From positions 1 to 46,952 of the forward strand of contig JAFGNZ010000176.1 in assembly GCA_016926755.1 (NCBI GenBank): a stretch of 46,952 nt of DNA, in the 5' to 3' direction. Source of the DNA: Myxococcaceae bacterium (lineage in GTDB: Bacteria; Myxococcota; Myxococcia; Myxococcales; Myxococcaceae). Positions 38,531-46,605 of this stretch are shown one piece after another; the first letter of the stretch is position 1; each line of letters starts with the position of its first letter. The position numbers and the translations under genes were made by a program. Below the pieces are notes generated by a model. It saw only the letters and a program-made list of their open reading frames with translations, was not told where the DNA came from and did no database searches.

Positions 38531-39673
38531 CTAGCCCTTGAAGATCTCGCGGGCGATGATGGAGCGCTGGATCTCGCTGGTGCCCTCGCCGATCTCGCAG
38601 AGCTTGGCGTCGCGCAGGTAGCGCTCGACGGGGAACTCGCGGGTGTAGCCGTAGCCGCCGTGGATCTGCACGGCCTTGTTGCAGGCGCGCATGGCGGCCT
38701 CGGAGGCGAAGAGCTTGGCCATGGAGGCCGCCTGCGTATACGGCTGGCCGCTGTCCGCCATCCAGGCCGACCGGTGGACGAGCAGGCGCGCCGCGTCGAT
38801 CTCCGTCTTCATGTCCGCGAACATCCACCGCAGGCCCTGGAACTCGGCGATCGGCTGACCGAAGGCGGTGCGCTCGCGGGCGTAGCGCACGGACTCCTCC
38901 ATCGCGCCCCGGCCGAGCCCCACCGCCAGCGCGCCGATGGTGATGCGACCCTTGTCCAGGATCTTCAGCGTGTCGATGAAGCCGTGATCGAGCTCGCCCA
39001 GCCGCTGCGAGTCCGGCACCTCCACGCCCTCCAGGATGAGCTCCGCGGTGTCCGAGGAGCGCATGCCCAGCTTGCCGTGGATGGGGCGCTGGCTGAAGCC
39101 GGGCAGCCCCTTCTCGAGGATGAAGGCGGTGATGCCCTTCTGCCGCTTCTCGGGCGTGGTGAGCGCCAGCACCACGAAGACGTGGCCCACGGTGCCCTGG
39201 GTGATGAACATCTTCGCGCCGTTGAGGATCCACTTGTCGCCCTTGCGGACGGCGGTGGTCTTCAGGCCGGAGGCGTCCGAGCCGGAGCCGGGCTCGGTGA
39301 GGCCCCAGGCGCCCAGCCACTCGCCGGAGGCGAGCTTGGGCAGGTACTTGCGCTTCTGGGCGTCGTTGCCGAACACGCGGATGTGGCTGGTGCCCAAGCC
39401 GTTGTGCGAGGCCACCGTGAGGGCGAGCGAGCCGTCATGGCGAGCGATCTCCTCGACCGCCACCGCGACGGCCAGGCTGTCCATCGCCGCCCCGCCATAC
39501 TCCTCGGCGACGAGCATGCCCAGGACGCCGAGCTGGCCCAGCTCCCGGACCACTTCCATCGGGAACTTCTCGTCCTTGTCCCACTCGCGCGCGTACGGCT
39601 TCACCTTGCGCTCGCAGAAGTCCTTGAGGGAGGCCTTGAGGGCGCGGTGGCTTTCCGGAAGTTCGAAGTCCAT
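38531..39673 (-). CDS. Acyl-CoA dehydrogenase (short/branched-chain type)
   Basis: A 380-aa FAD flavoenzyme with the usual [11 protein letters not shown] block and the C-terminal IGEGTSE, whose glutamate (Glu363) is at the canonical catalytic-base position of short/medium-chain enzymes. Isovaleryl-CoA dehydrogenase instead carries its base in the L-E-R helix and has Ala in the C-terminal motif; here that helix reads D-K-G-R. The reaction is therefore more likely on butyryl-, 2-methylbutyryl- or isobutyryl-CoA. The ATG at 39673 gives the standard N-terminus ([12 protein letters not shown]). It is followed without gap by the unknown gene and meaB. Confidence 0.9.
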   Translation of the reverse strand: MDFELPESHRALKASLKDFCERKVKPYAREWDKDEKFPMEVVRELGQLGVLGMLVAEEYGGAAMDSLAVAVAVEEIARHDGSLALTVASHNGLGTSHIRVFGNDAQKRKYLPKLASGEWLGAWGLTEPGSGSDASGLKTTAVRKGDKWILNGAKMFITQGTVGHVFVVLALTTPEKRQKGITAFILEKGLPGFSQRPIHGKLGMRSSDTAELILEGVEVPDSQRLGELDHGFIDTLKILDKGRITIGALAVGLGRGAMEESVRYARERTAFGQPIAEFQGLRWMFADMKTEIDAARLLVHRSAWMADSGQPYTQAASMAKLFASEAAMRACNKAVQIHGGYGYTREFPVERYLRDAKLCEIGEGTSEIQRSIIAREIFKG

Positions 39674-39781
39674 GGTGAGCTGAAGATCTAATCGCAGAGG
39701 GTAGCCCCGCAGGGGGTCCGGCGGGGAGGAATCCAACTTACTCTTCTCGAAACGTCCAGGCCCTGCTCATGAGCGCCCGGG

Positions 39782-39803
39782 GAGCGTCCGGCCGTGGACG
39801 CTC
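39782..39803. other. Perfect 8-bp hairpin after the carboxylase gene
   Basis: GAGCGTCC (39782-39789), a 6-base loop, then GGACGCTC (39796-39803). It lies 8 bases beyond the carboxylase stop in the 138-base gap before the acyl-CoA dehydrogenase. No T-run follows, so it is at most a weak terminator or stability hairpin. Confidence 0.4.
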
Positions 39804-39811
39804 GGCTGGGC

Positions 39812-41341
39812 TCAGACCGGGAGCACCCCATGCTTCTTCTCGGCCCGGGGCTGGGCGCGGCGTGAATAGGCCTCGAAGCGCACGACCAGCTCTTGACGCA
39901 GCCGGTCACCGGGGACGATCTCATCCACCACCAGCTCGCTGGCCAGCTTGTAGATGTCCACATCCGCCCGGTACTCGTTGCGGAGCTGCTCGACGTAGGC
40001 GGCGCGCTCGGCCTCGGGCTTCTCCTGGATCTTGTTGAAGAAGACGGCGTTGACGGCGGCCTCGGGGCCCATCACGGCGATCATGGCCTGGGGCAGCGCC
40101 AGGGTGGCGTCCGGGGCGAAGCCGGGGCCGGACATGGCGTAGAGGCCGGCGCCATAGGCCTTGCGGACCACCACGCAGATGCGAGGCACGCTGGCCTCGG
40201 AGACGGCGGAGATCATCTTCGCGCCGGCGCGGATGATGCCCGCCCGCTCCACCTTGGTGCCGATCATGAAGCCGGGCACGTCCGCCAGGTAGAGCAGCGG
40301 GATGTTGAAGGCATCGCACAGCCAGATGAAGCGCGCGGCCTTGTCCGCCGAGTCCACGAAGAGCACGCCGCCCTTGTACTTGGGCTGGTTGGCGACGATG
40401 CCCACCGGCCGCCCGTCGATGCGCGCCAGGCCCGTGATGAGCTCCTGGGCGAAGAGCTTCTTCACGTCGAACCAGCTGCCCTCGTCGATCAGCTCGTGGA
40501 TGAGGGCGTACATATCGAACGGCTTGTTCTGGTCCGCGGGGATGATCTCCTCCAGGCGCTTGCCGCTCTCCCGGGGAGGCTTGGGCGGGAGCACGGGCGG
40601 CGGCTGGCTGAAGTTCTCCGGGAAGTAGCTGATGTACTGCTTGGCCGCCGCGATGGCCTCCAGCTCCGTCTTCACCAGCACATCCCCGCAGCCGGACACC
40701 GAGCAGTGCATCTTCGCCCCGCCCATCTCCTCCAGCGTCACCTTCTCGCCGATCACCATCTCCGCCATGCGCGGGCTGCCCAGGTACATGGAGGCGTTGC
40801 CGTCCACCATGATGACCAGATCACAGAAGGCGGGGATGTACGCGCCGCCGGCGGCCGAGGGCCCGAAGAGCAGGCAGATCTGCGGCACGAAGCCGGACAG
40901 GTGCACCTCGTTGTAGAAGATGCGCCCGGCGCCGCGCCGCCCGGGGAACATCTCCACCTGGTCCGTGATGCGCGCGCCGGCCGAGTCCACCAGGTAGAAC
41001 AGGGGGCAGCGCAGGGTGCGCGCCGTCTCCTGGATGCGGAGGATCTTCTCCACCGTGCGGGCGCCCCAGCTGCCCGCCTTCACCGTCGAGTCATTGGCCA
41101 TGATGGCCACGGTGCGGCCGCCCACCTTGCCCAGGCCGATGATGACGCCGTCCGAGGGCAGCTCCGGGTCCGCGTTGTTGGCGAGCTTCGCGTCCTCGAT
41201 GAAGGAGTCCGGATCCACCAGGAGCCGGATGCGCTCGCGCGCGAACAGCTTGCCGGCGTCCGTGTTCTTCGCGTGGTACTTCTCGGCGCCGCCCTTCTCC
41301 ACCTGGGCGATCTTCTCGAGCAGCTTCTGGTCGTAGGACAT
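39812..41341 (-). CDS. Acyl-CoA carboxylase, carboxyltransferase (beta) subunit
   Basis: A 509-aa protein made of the paired crotonase-like N- and C-terminal carboxyltransferase domains. It moves CO2 from carboxybiotin to an acyl-CoA. Typical blocks are S-A-G-A-R-I-T-D-Q, F-G-P-S-A-A-G-G-A-Y, G-E-K-V-T-L-E-E-M-G-G-A and, in the second half, A-D-V-P-G-F and K-A-Y-G-A-G-L-Y-A-M. Length and blocks do not settle between propionyl-, methylcrotonyl- and general acyl-CoA carboxylase. No biotin carboxylase or biotin-carrier gene is in the window. The ATG at 41341 is taken because the longer frame upstream is not family-like. Confidence 0.9.
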   Translation of the reverse strand: MSYDQKLLEKIAQVEKGGAEKYHAKNTDAGKLFARERIRLLVDPDSFIEDAKLANNADPELPSDGVIIGLGKVGGRTVAIMANDSTVKAGSWGARTVEKILRIQETARTLRCPLFYLVDSAGARITDQVEMFPGRRGAGRIFYNEVHLSGFVPQICLLFGPSAAGGAYIPAFCDLVIMVDGNASMYLGSPRMAEMVIGEKVTLEEMGGAKMHCSVSGCGDVLVKTELEAIAAAKQYISYFPENFSQPPPVLPPKPPRESGKRLEEIIPADQNKPFDMYALIHELIDEGSWFDVKKLFAQELITGLARIDGRPVGIVANQPKYKGGVLFVDSADKAARFIWLCDAFNIPLLYLADVPGFMIGTKVERAGIIRAGAKMISAVSEASVPRICVVVRKAYGAGLYAMSGPGFAPDATLALPQAMIAVMGPEAAVNAVFFNKIQEKPEAERAAYVEQLRNEYRADVDIYKLASELVVDEIVPGDRLRQELVVRFEAYSRRAQPRAEKKHGVLPV

Positions 41342-41432
41342 GACGGGGGCCACATACCAGAAAGGCGCTCGGCTGGCTGCCCTGTCCAACGTCCGAGTGC
41401 TGCGCGGAAGACCGACCGTCCGTCCGGTAGGT

Positions 41433-41448
41433 GGGAAAGATTTTTCCC
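41433..41448. promoter_or_regulatory. Inverted repeat in the YtxH/carboxylase divergent gap
   Basis: A perfect repeat, GGGAAA (41433-41438), spacer GATT, then TTTCCC (41443-41448). It lies in the 209-base gap between the carboxylase (leftward) and YtxH (rightward) starts. Just left of it (41411-41428) is a run of CCG-type repeats. No clear -35/-10 pair was found, so the promoters here may use another sigma factor. Confidence 0.3.
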
Positions 41449-41550
41449 AGGGATGCCGCACTGCGTCCCCCTGCCTACCTTGTGATTTCAGCGGGGGGCG
41501 AAGCCGTTGGGGCGCGGTGCTCCCGGAACCGTGAGGCCCAGGAGGAAACC

Positions 41551-41895
41551 ATGTTTGCGAAGAAGGCAACGTGGGCCGCGAAGAGCGGCCTGTATCGGAA
41601 ATGGCTGGCGCGAAAGCTCATCAACGACCTGCCGCGTGCCGCCAAGGACAAGTGGGACGACTTCGATGCGGATGACGTCCTGCGCTACGTGGGGCTGAGC
41701 ACCTACAAGCCCGTCAAGAGCGGCCTCGGCGGCCTGGGCGTGTTCGTGATCGGCGCGGCCGTGGGCGGCATCGTCGCGCTGCTGCTGGCGCCTACCCCTG
41801 GCACGGAGCTGCGCACCACCGTGAAGGACAAGGCCATGGGCTACCTGAACAAGCAGAACATCGGCCTGGGGCAGGAGAAGACCGCCAACGCCTAG
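41551..41895 (+). CDS. YtxH-domain protein, 114 aa
   Basis: One hydrophobic, Gly-rich helix (about residues 51-69, LGVFVIGAAVGGIVALLLA) is followed at once by the YtxH hallmark APTPGTELR and a charged helix. AGGAGG at 41540-41545 gives the ATG. Known: YtxH proteins are small stress-associated membrane proteins of unclear mechanism. It has a good terminator (41921) and stands alone, divergent from the carboxylase. Confidence 0.85.
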   Translation: MFAKKATWAAKSGLYRKWLARKLINDLPRAAKDKWDDFDADDVLRYVGLSTYKPVKSGLGGLGVFVIGAAVGGIVALLLAPTPGTELRTTVKDKAMGYLNKQNIGLGQEKTANA

Positions 41896-41920
41896 CGTGA
41901 GCGGCCTGCCGTGCTGGTTC

Positions 41921-41949
41921 GAGCCGTCGGGGGCACCCGGCGGCTCTTT
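41921..41949 (+). terminator. Rho-independent terminator after the YtxH gene
   Basis: An 11-bp stem, GAGCCGTCGGG (41921-41931) with CCCGGCGGCTC (41936-41946), has one G-T wobble, a GGCA loop and then TTT. It lies between two convergent genes; T bases follow on the plus strand only. Confidence 0.7.
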
Positions 41950-41960
41950 CCCTCTGGGGT

Positions 41961-42737
41961 TCAGCGCCCCTTGTAGACGGGAGGACGCTTCTCGGCGAAG
42001 GCGCGCAGGCCCTCCAGCCGATCCTCGGTCTTGAGGACCTCCTCGTACTTGCGCAGCTCCAGCGCCAGCGCGTCGTCCAGGCCCAACCCCATCCCCTCGG
42101 TGATGGCGTGCTTGGCGGTGGACACGGCGATGGGCGCGTTCTCGACGATCGCCTCCGCCAGCGAGAAGGCCGTCTCCAGCAGGTGGCCCTCCGGCGCCAG
42201 CCGGTTCACCAGGCCCACGCTGAAGGCCTCCGCCGCGTTGATGCGCCGCCCGGTGAGGATCAGATCCTTGGCGCGGCCCGGGCCGATCAGCCGGCTGAGC
42301 CGCTGGGTGCCGCCGCCGCCGGGGATGATGCCCAGCTTCACCTCGGTGAGCCCCAGCTCCGCCGCGGGGGCGGCGACCCGGAGATCGCACGCGAGCGCCA
42401 GCTCCGTACCCCCTCCGAAGGCCGCCCCGTTGACGGCGGCGATGAAGGTGCAGTCGCTCTTCTCGATGGCGCGGAACGTCTGGCGCAGCCCGTCGAGGAA
42501 GGCGCGCACCTCCGGCTCCGTCATGGTGGCGCGCTCCTTGAGGTCCGCGCCCGCGCAGAAGGCCTTGTCCCCGGCCCCGGTGATGATGACGGCCCGGATC
42601 TGCCGGCCGGAGGAGACGCGCGCCACCATCTCCCCCAGCTCCTGGAGCATGGCCCGGCTGATCGCGTTGCGGCGGTCCGCCCCGTCGATGGTCCAGATCT
42701 CGATGGCTCCCCGTGCGTCGACCTTGAATTCCGGCAT
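41961..42737 (-). CDS. Enoyl-CoA hydratase, methylglutaconyl-CoA hydratase-like (LiuC/AUH type)
   Basis: A 258-aa crotonase with both catalytic glutamates, Glu112 (GGGTE) and Glu132 (GLTEVKLG), twenty residues apart as in classic hydratases. GADLKERA-x-M and [11 protein letters not shown] match human AUH closely, so 3-methylglutaconyl-CoA hydration in leucine breakdown is the best guess; general enoyl-CoA hydratase is the alternative. GGGGAG precedes the ATG. It is convergent with YtxH and divergent from the Tim44/TerB gene. Confidence 0.9.
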   Translation of the reverse strand: MPEFKVDARGAIEIWTIDGADRRNAISRAMLQELGEMVARVSSGRQIRAVIITGAGDKAFCAGADLKERATMTEPEVRAFLDGLRQTFRAIEKSDCTFIAAVNGAAFGGGTELALACDLRVAAPAAELGLTEVKLGIIPGGGGTQRLSRLIGPGRAKDLILTGRRINAAEAFSVGLVNRLAPEGHLLETAFSLAEAIVENAPIAVSTAKHAITEGMGLGLDDALALELRKYEEVLKTEDRLEGLRAFAEKRPPVYKGR

Positions 42738-42839
42738 GTTCGCTCCCCTTCCCGGCCCGTGTCCGGGCCGCCGCTGACCGGGGGAGCCTGCGGCGTCGGC
42801 GAGGACCTGGCAAGGTCGAAGCGGTTAGAGTGAATGGGT

Positions 42840-44777
42840 ATGCGCACCGCGTCGAGATACCTGCCTCGCCTGGCCCCCTGGCTGCTCGTGACCCTGGTGG
42901 CCCTGATCCCCCTCGTGGCCCTGGCCCGGGGCGGCGGTGGAGAGCACTACAGCCGAGGGAGTGACGATGGAGATGGGGACGGGCTGTTCCTCTATCTCGT
43001 CTTCGAGCTGCTCGGGCTGGTCTTCCGCTACCCGAAGATCGGCATCCCAACGCTCCTGATCGTCTTCCTCGTCTACTACTTCTACAAGCGCAACCTGCAC
43101 CCCACGGGGACCACCCAGCGTGCGATCGAGCGCCGCGAGGCCGAGCACCGTACCCAGGTCTCCGAGGCGGAGGTCCAGGGCTGGGTCCAGGCCTTGAAGA
43201 GCAAGGATCCGCAGTTCGAGCCCCAGGTGGTGCTCGACAAGGTGCGCAAGCTCTTCCCGGCGCTGCAGGAGGCCTGGTTCAAGCGGGAGCTGACGCCCAT
43301 CCGCCCGTTCCTCTCGGACGCCACCTACCAGCGCTTCAACGTCCAGCTCCAGCTCATGTCCGCCCAGGGCGTGCGCGACGCCATCGCCGACATCCGGCTG
43401 CTGGGGGTGCAGATCATCGGGTGCCAGCAGAGCCAGTGGTTCGACAGTCTCCACATCCGCGTGCGTGCCGAGATGCGGGACACGGACGTCCCGGCGGGCT
43501 ACTCGGATGAGCAGGCCCTCGCCGCCGCCCGGAAGGCGCCCTCCGAGTCCTTCACCGAGGTGTGGACGTTCGTCCGCAAGCCGGGGGCGCAGACCCGGAT
43601 CGGCCAGGATCTCTACCAGGGCAAGTGCCCCAACTGCGGCGCTCCCTATCAAGGAGGGGCCACCAACGTCTGCGAGTACTGCAAGGCCGTGGTGAACTCC
43701 GGCAACTACGACTGGACGCTCTCGGAGATCACCCAGGGCGTGGAGTTCAACCGCCACCCGGCCGAGGTGCTCGGGCTGCGCGAGGCCCGTCAGGCGGACC
43801 CGGCGCTCAACCTGGAGATCCTGGAGGATCGCGCCTCGCTCCTGTTCTGGAAGTGGATTGACGCGCAGAGCCGCGGGGACGCGAACCGGCTGGCGCAGGT
43901 GGCCAACGCGGAGATGCTCTCCCAGCTCGGCTCGGAGCTGGAGTCGCTCCAGCAGCAGGGCCGACGCCGCGTCATCCTGGAGTGCGCCGTGGGCGCCGTC
44001 ACCACCCGGGCCCTGGAGGTCCACCCGGACGGCTACGATCTGGCCCACGTGGAGATCCGCTGGAGCGCGCGCATGGGCGTGGGGGCCGCCGAGGCGCGCC
44101 CGCCGCAGCTCCCCACCGTGCCCCAGCGCTGGGTCTTCACGCTGACGCGCAAGCACGGGGCGATGACGAACAGCGCCAACGGCATGTCCACCGATCGCTG
44201 CCCCCAGTGCAACGCGCCCCTGACCGGCAGCGGCGCCAGCAGCTGTGAGTACTGTGGGGCGCGGCTCGGCACGGGCGAGCAGGACTGGGTGCTGGCGTTC
44301 ACCTTCCTCTACGAGACGTGGGATGCCCGCAACCGCCAGCGCCGGCTGTCCGGAGCCACGCTCCAGTCCGCCGCTCGCCAGGTGAGCCCCGAGCAGCTCC
44401 CGGCCGCCGCCATGGCCGGAGCGGGCACGGACGTCGTGCTGGACGTCCAGGAGCGCGAGCGGCTCCTCTATATGATGGCCGCCATCGCCGCGGCGGACGG
44501 GGCGGTGGACACCCCGGAGCGCAAGCTCCTCAAGCTGTGCGCCACGCGCTGGAGCGTGCCCTGGAAGAACGTGGAGATGGCGCTCTCCTCCGGCTCCCAG
44601 CTCTTCAACAAGCTCATCCCCCGCGGCAGCCCCGAGGCCTCCGTCTTCATGCGGAACCTCGTCCAGATGGCCCTCGTGGACGGCCGCGTGGATCGCAAGG
44701 AGCGCCGGATGCTGGAGGCCGCCGCCTCGCACCTGGATGTCATGCCCCAGCTCGAGTCGATGCTGCGCGAGCGGTGA
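42840..44777 (+). CDS. Membrane protein with duplicated Tim44-like/zinc-ribbon units and a TerB domain
   Basis: A 645-aa protein: a signal/anchor helix (10-29), acidic Gly/Asp-rich loop, a second hydrophobic region (50-80), then two copies of a Tim44-like α/β unit each closed by a zinc ribbon. Cysteines are at 263, 266, 278, 281 and 454, 457, 469, 472, with identical C-x2-C-x11-C-x2-C spacing, and a D-W follows each ribbon at the same distance. The C-terminal ~145 residues are a TerB-like helical domain with two D-G-x-V-D repeats (ADGAVD, VDGRVD). ATG at 42840 has AG-rich spacing better than the ATG at 42834. Function unknown; envelope stress or protein handling is a guess from TerB and Tim44 families. 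Confidence 0.85.
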   Translation: MRTASRYLPRLAPWLLVTLVALIPLVALARGGGGEHYSRGSDDGDGDGLFLYLVFELLGLVFRYPKIGIPTLLIVFLVYYFYKRNLHPTGTTQRAIERREAEHRTQVSEAEVQGWVQALKSKDPQFEPQVVLDKVRKLFPALQEAWFKRELTPIRPFLSDATYQRFNVQLQLMSAQGVRDAIADIRLLGVQIIGCQQSQWFDSLHIRVRAEMRDTDVPAGYSDEQALAAARKAPSESFTEVWTFVRKPGAQTRIGQDLYQGKCPNCGAPYQGGATNVCEYCKAVVNSGNYDWTLSEITQGVEFNRHPAEVLGLREARQADPALNLEILEDRASLLFWKWIDAQSRGDANRLAQVANAEMLSQLGSELESLQQQGRRRVILECAVGAVTTRALEVHPDGYDLAHVEIRWSARMGVGAAEARPPQLPTVPQRWVFTLTRKHGAMTNSANGMSTDRCPQCNAPLTGSGASSCEYCGARLGTGEQDWVLAFTFLYETWDARNRQRRLSGATLQSAARQVSPEQLPAAAMAGAGTDVVLDVQERERLLYMMAAIAAADGAVDTPERKLLKLCATRWSVPWKNVEMALSSGSQLFNKLIPRGSPEASVFMRNLVQMALVDGRVDRKERRMLEAAASHLDVMPQLESMLRER

Positions 44778-44810
44778 GGCACCTGCCGGGGTGGCGCCCC
44801 AGCCGCCCCA

Positions 44811-45539
44811 TCACTGCGGCTGCCGCGTCCGCGTCGGCGTCTCCTTGAGGCTCTGGAGCATCACCCACCCAGGTCCTGTCAGCTCCGTCATGAACATGCC
44901 CTCGCCGCCGAACAGCATCTTGCGGCACCCGCCCACGCCGCGGATGTCGTAGCCCACGCTCGCCGAGAACACCGCCAGGTGCCCCGTGGACACCATCAAC
45001 GTCTCCCCCGGCGCCAGCTGTCGCTCGATGAAGTCTCCCGAGCCGTGCACGAACGCCACGCCCCTCCCGGACAGGCGCTGCAGGAAGAGGCCCGCTCCAC
45101 CGAAGAACGCCGCTCCCGCCGAGCGCGCCACCGACACGTCGATGTCCACCTCCCCCACCGCCGCCACGAAAGAGCCGCGCGTGCAGATGATGGGGCCGCG
45201 GCTCAAGTCCCACGTGGCCAGCTTCCCCGGCTTGTTCGCGCTCAGCAGCACCTCGGCGCCCTTGCGCTGCGCCGTCACATAGGTGAGCGCAAGCCCCTCG
45301 CCCGCCAGCATCCGCCCCAGCGCCTTGCTCGCGTTCCCCGGGATGCGGAGCTGCCAGTCGATGCCCTCTGTGTAGGCCAGCAACCCGCCTCGCGACACCC
45401 ACAGGTTCTGTCCCCGCTTCAGCTGCAACCGGGCGCTCTGGGCGATCACGCCCTCCACCGAGACCGAGTCGCAGTACTCCTCCAGTCGCGGGTCCATCGA
45501 CACCAGCGCGTCCAGCACCGACTCCGGCTTCTCTGCCAT
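44811..45539 (-). CDS. AIM24 family protein (TIGR00266-like)
   Basis: A 242-aa all-β protein of the AIM24 (DUF124) family. It shows the Gly-rich repeated strands ending in F-F-G-G-A-G-L-F-L-Q and G-x-V-A-F-V-H-G-S-G, and a late FGGEG-M-F block. No signal peptide. GGAG lies 7 bases before the ATG. Known: AIM24 genes often neighbour ter-type stress genes, and here it is convergent (33-base gap) with a TerB-domain gene. Biochemical role unknown. Confidence 0.88.
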   Translation of the reverse strand: MAEKPESVLDALVSMDPRLEEYCDSVSVEGVIAQSARLQLKRGQNLWVSRGGLLAYTEGIDWQLRIPGNASKALGRMLAGEGLALTYVTAQRKGAEVLLSANKPGKLATWDLSRGPIICTRGSFVAAVGEVDIDVSVARSAGAAFFGGAGLFLQRLSGRGVAFVHGSGDFIERQLAPGETLMVSTGHLAVFSASVGYDIRGVGGCRKMLFGGEGMFMTELTGPGWVMLQSLKETPTRTRQPQ

Positions 45540-45627
45540 GGCACGCTCCAGGCTCGCGCCCGTTGCCCGGGCGTCGGCCGTACCCTACCCGGCTCGAGCC
45601 GACACAGGCCAATGCTCCGGCCTGAGG

Positions 45628-46605
45628 TCAGGCCCGGGGTCGGCGCGAGGCCCGTTTCTCGCGCTCCCCCAGCGCCGCCTGCAGGTACTTGCCCGCCAGC
45701 TTCCGGCCAATGAGCTCCTGCGCCAGCTGCCCTGCCTCCACCAGCTTGTCCAGGTTGATGCCCGTCTCAATGCCCATGCCGTGGAACATGAAGACGGCGT
45801 CCTCGGTGGCGAGGTTGCCCGCCGCACCCGGCGCATAGGGGCAGCCGCCCAGCCCGCCGATGCTGGCATCGAACGTCGTTACCCCCGCCGACAACCCCAC
45901 CAGCACGTTGGCCAGCGCGGTGCCCCGGGTGTCGTGCAGGTGGAGCGCCAGCTTCTCGAGCGGGATGTACTTGAGCAGCCCCGTGAGGATCTCCTCCGTC
46001 TGCCGCGGCGTGCCCACGCCGATCGTGTCCCCCAGGCTCAGCTGGTAGATGCCCATGTCCACCAGCCTGCGGCAGATGTCGACCACCCGCTCCACCGGCA
46101 CGTGGCCCTCATAGGGGCAGCCCCACACGGTGGACAGGTAGCCGCGCACGCGCATCCCCGCCTGCGAGGCGGCCGCCGCGACTTCGCGCGAGGTCTCCAG
46201 CGCCTCGGCGATCGACTTGTTGATGTTCTTCTGGGAGTGGGCCTCGGAGGCGGAGATGAAGACGGCCGCCTCCTCCAGCCCCGCCTCGCGCGCCCGCTGC
46301 AGGCCCTTGAGGTTGGGCACGAGCGCCGAGAACGTCACGCCCGGCTTCCGACCGACCAGGCGCAGCAGCTCCTCCGCGTCCGCGAGCTGGGGGATCCACT
46401 TCGGTGACACGAAGGACGTCACCTCGATCCGCTTCTCGCCCGAGGCGACGAGCGCCTCCACGAGGCGCGCCTTGTCCTTCGTCGGCAGCGTGCGCAGCTC
46501 GTTCTGCAAGCCGTCCCGAGGGCCGACCTCATACACGTCGACTCGCCGAGGGAGGCTCCCGAGCCAGCTGCCTACGCGCGTGCTGGAATGTTCGTTCGAA
46601 TCCAC
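45628..46605 (-). CDS. mvaB: Hydroxymethylglutaryl-CoA lyase
   Basis: A 325-aa TIM-barrel lyase splitting HMG-CoA to acetoacetate and acetyl-CoA, the last step of leucine degradation. Family residues: the catalytic Arg-Asp in [10 protein letters not shown] (27-36), TSFVSPKW, metal-binding H-L-H-D, and the catalytic cysteine in [12 protein letters not shown]. These follow human HMGCL closely and distinguish it from isopropylmalate synthase. The start is GTG at 46605 with AGGA about 8 bases upstream; this overlaps the upstream B12-domain gene by 34 bases. A perfect short repeat (GGCCTGA/TCAGGCC, 45619-45634) spans the stop. Confidence 0.93.
   Translation of the reverse strand: MDSNEHSSTRVGSWLGSLPRRVDVYEVGPRDGLQNELRTLPTKDKARLVEALVASGEKRIEVTSFVSPKWIPQLADAEELLRLVGRKPGVTFSALVPNLKGLQRAREAGLEEAAVFISASEAHSQKNINKSIAEALETSREVAAAASQAGMRVRGYLSTVWGCPYEGHVPVERVVDICRRLVDMGIYQLSLGDTIGVGTPRQTEEILTGLLKYIPLEKLALHLHDTRGTALANVLVGLSAGVTTFDASIGGLGGCPYAPGAAGNLATEDAVFMFHGMGIETGINLDKLVEAGQLAQELIGRKLAGKYLQAALGEREKRASRRPRA

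Noticed and set aside
45611-45634. Inverted repeat GGCCTGA/TCAGGCC across the HMG-CoA lyase stop as a terminator
   Set aside because: The loop is only two bases and no T-run follows; it is noted in the gene entry only.
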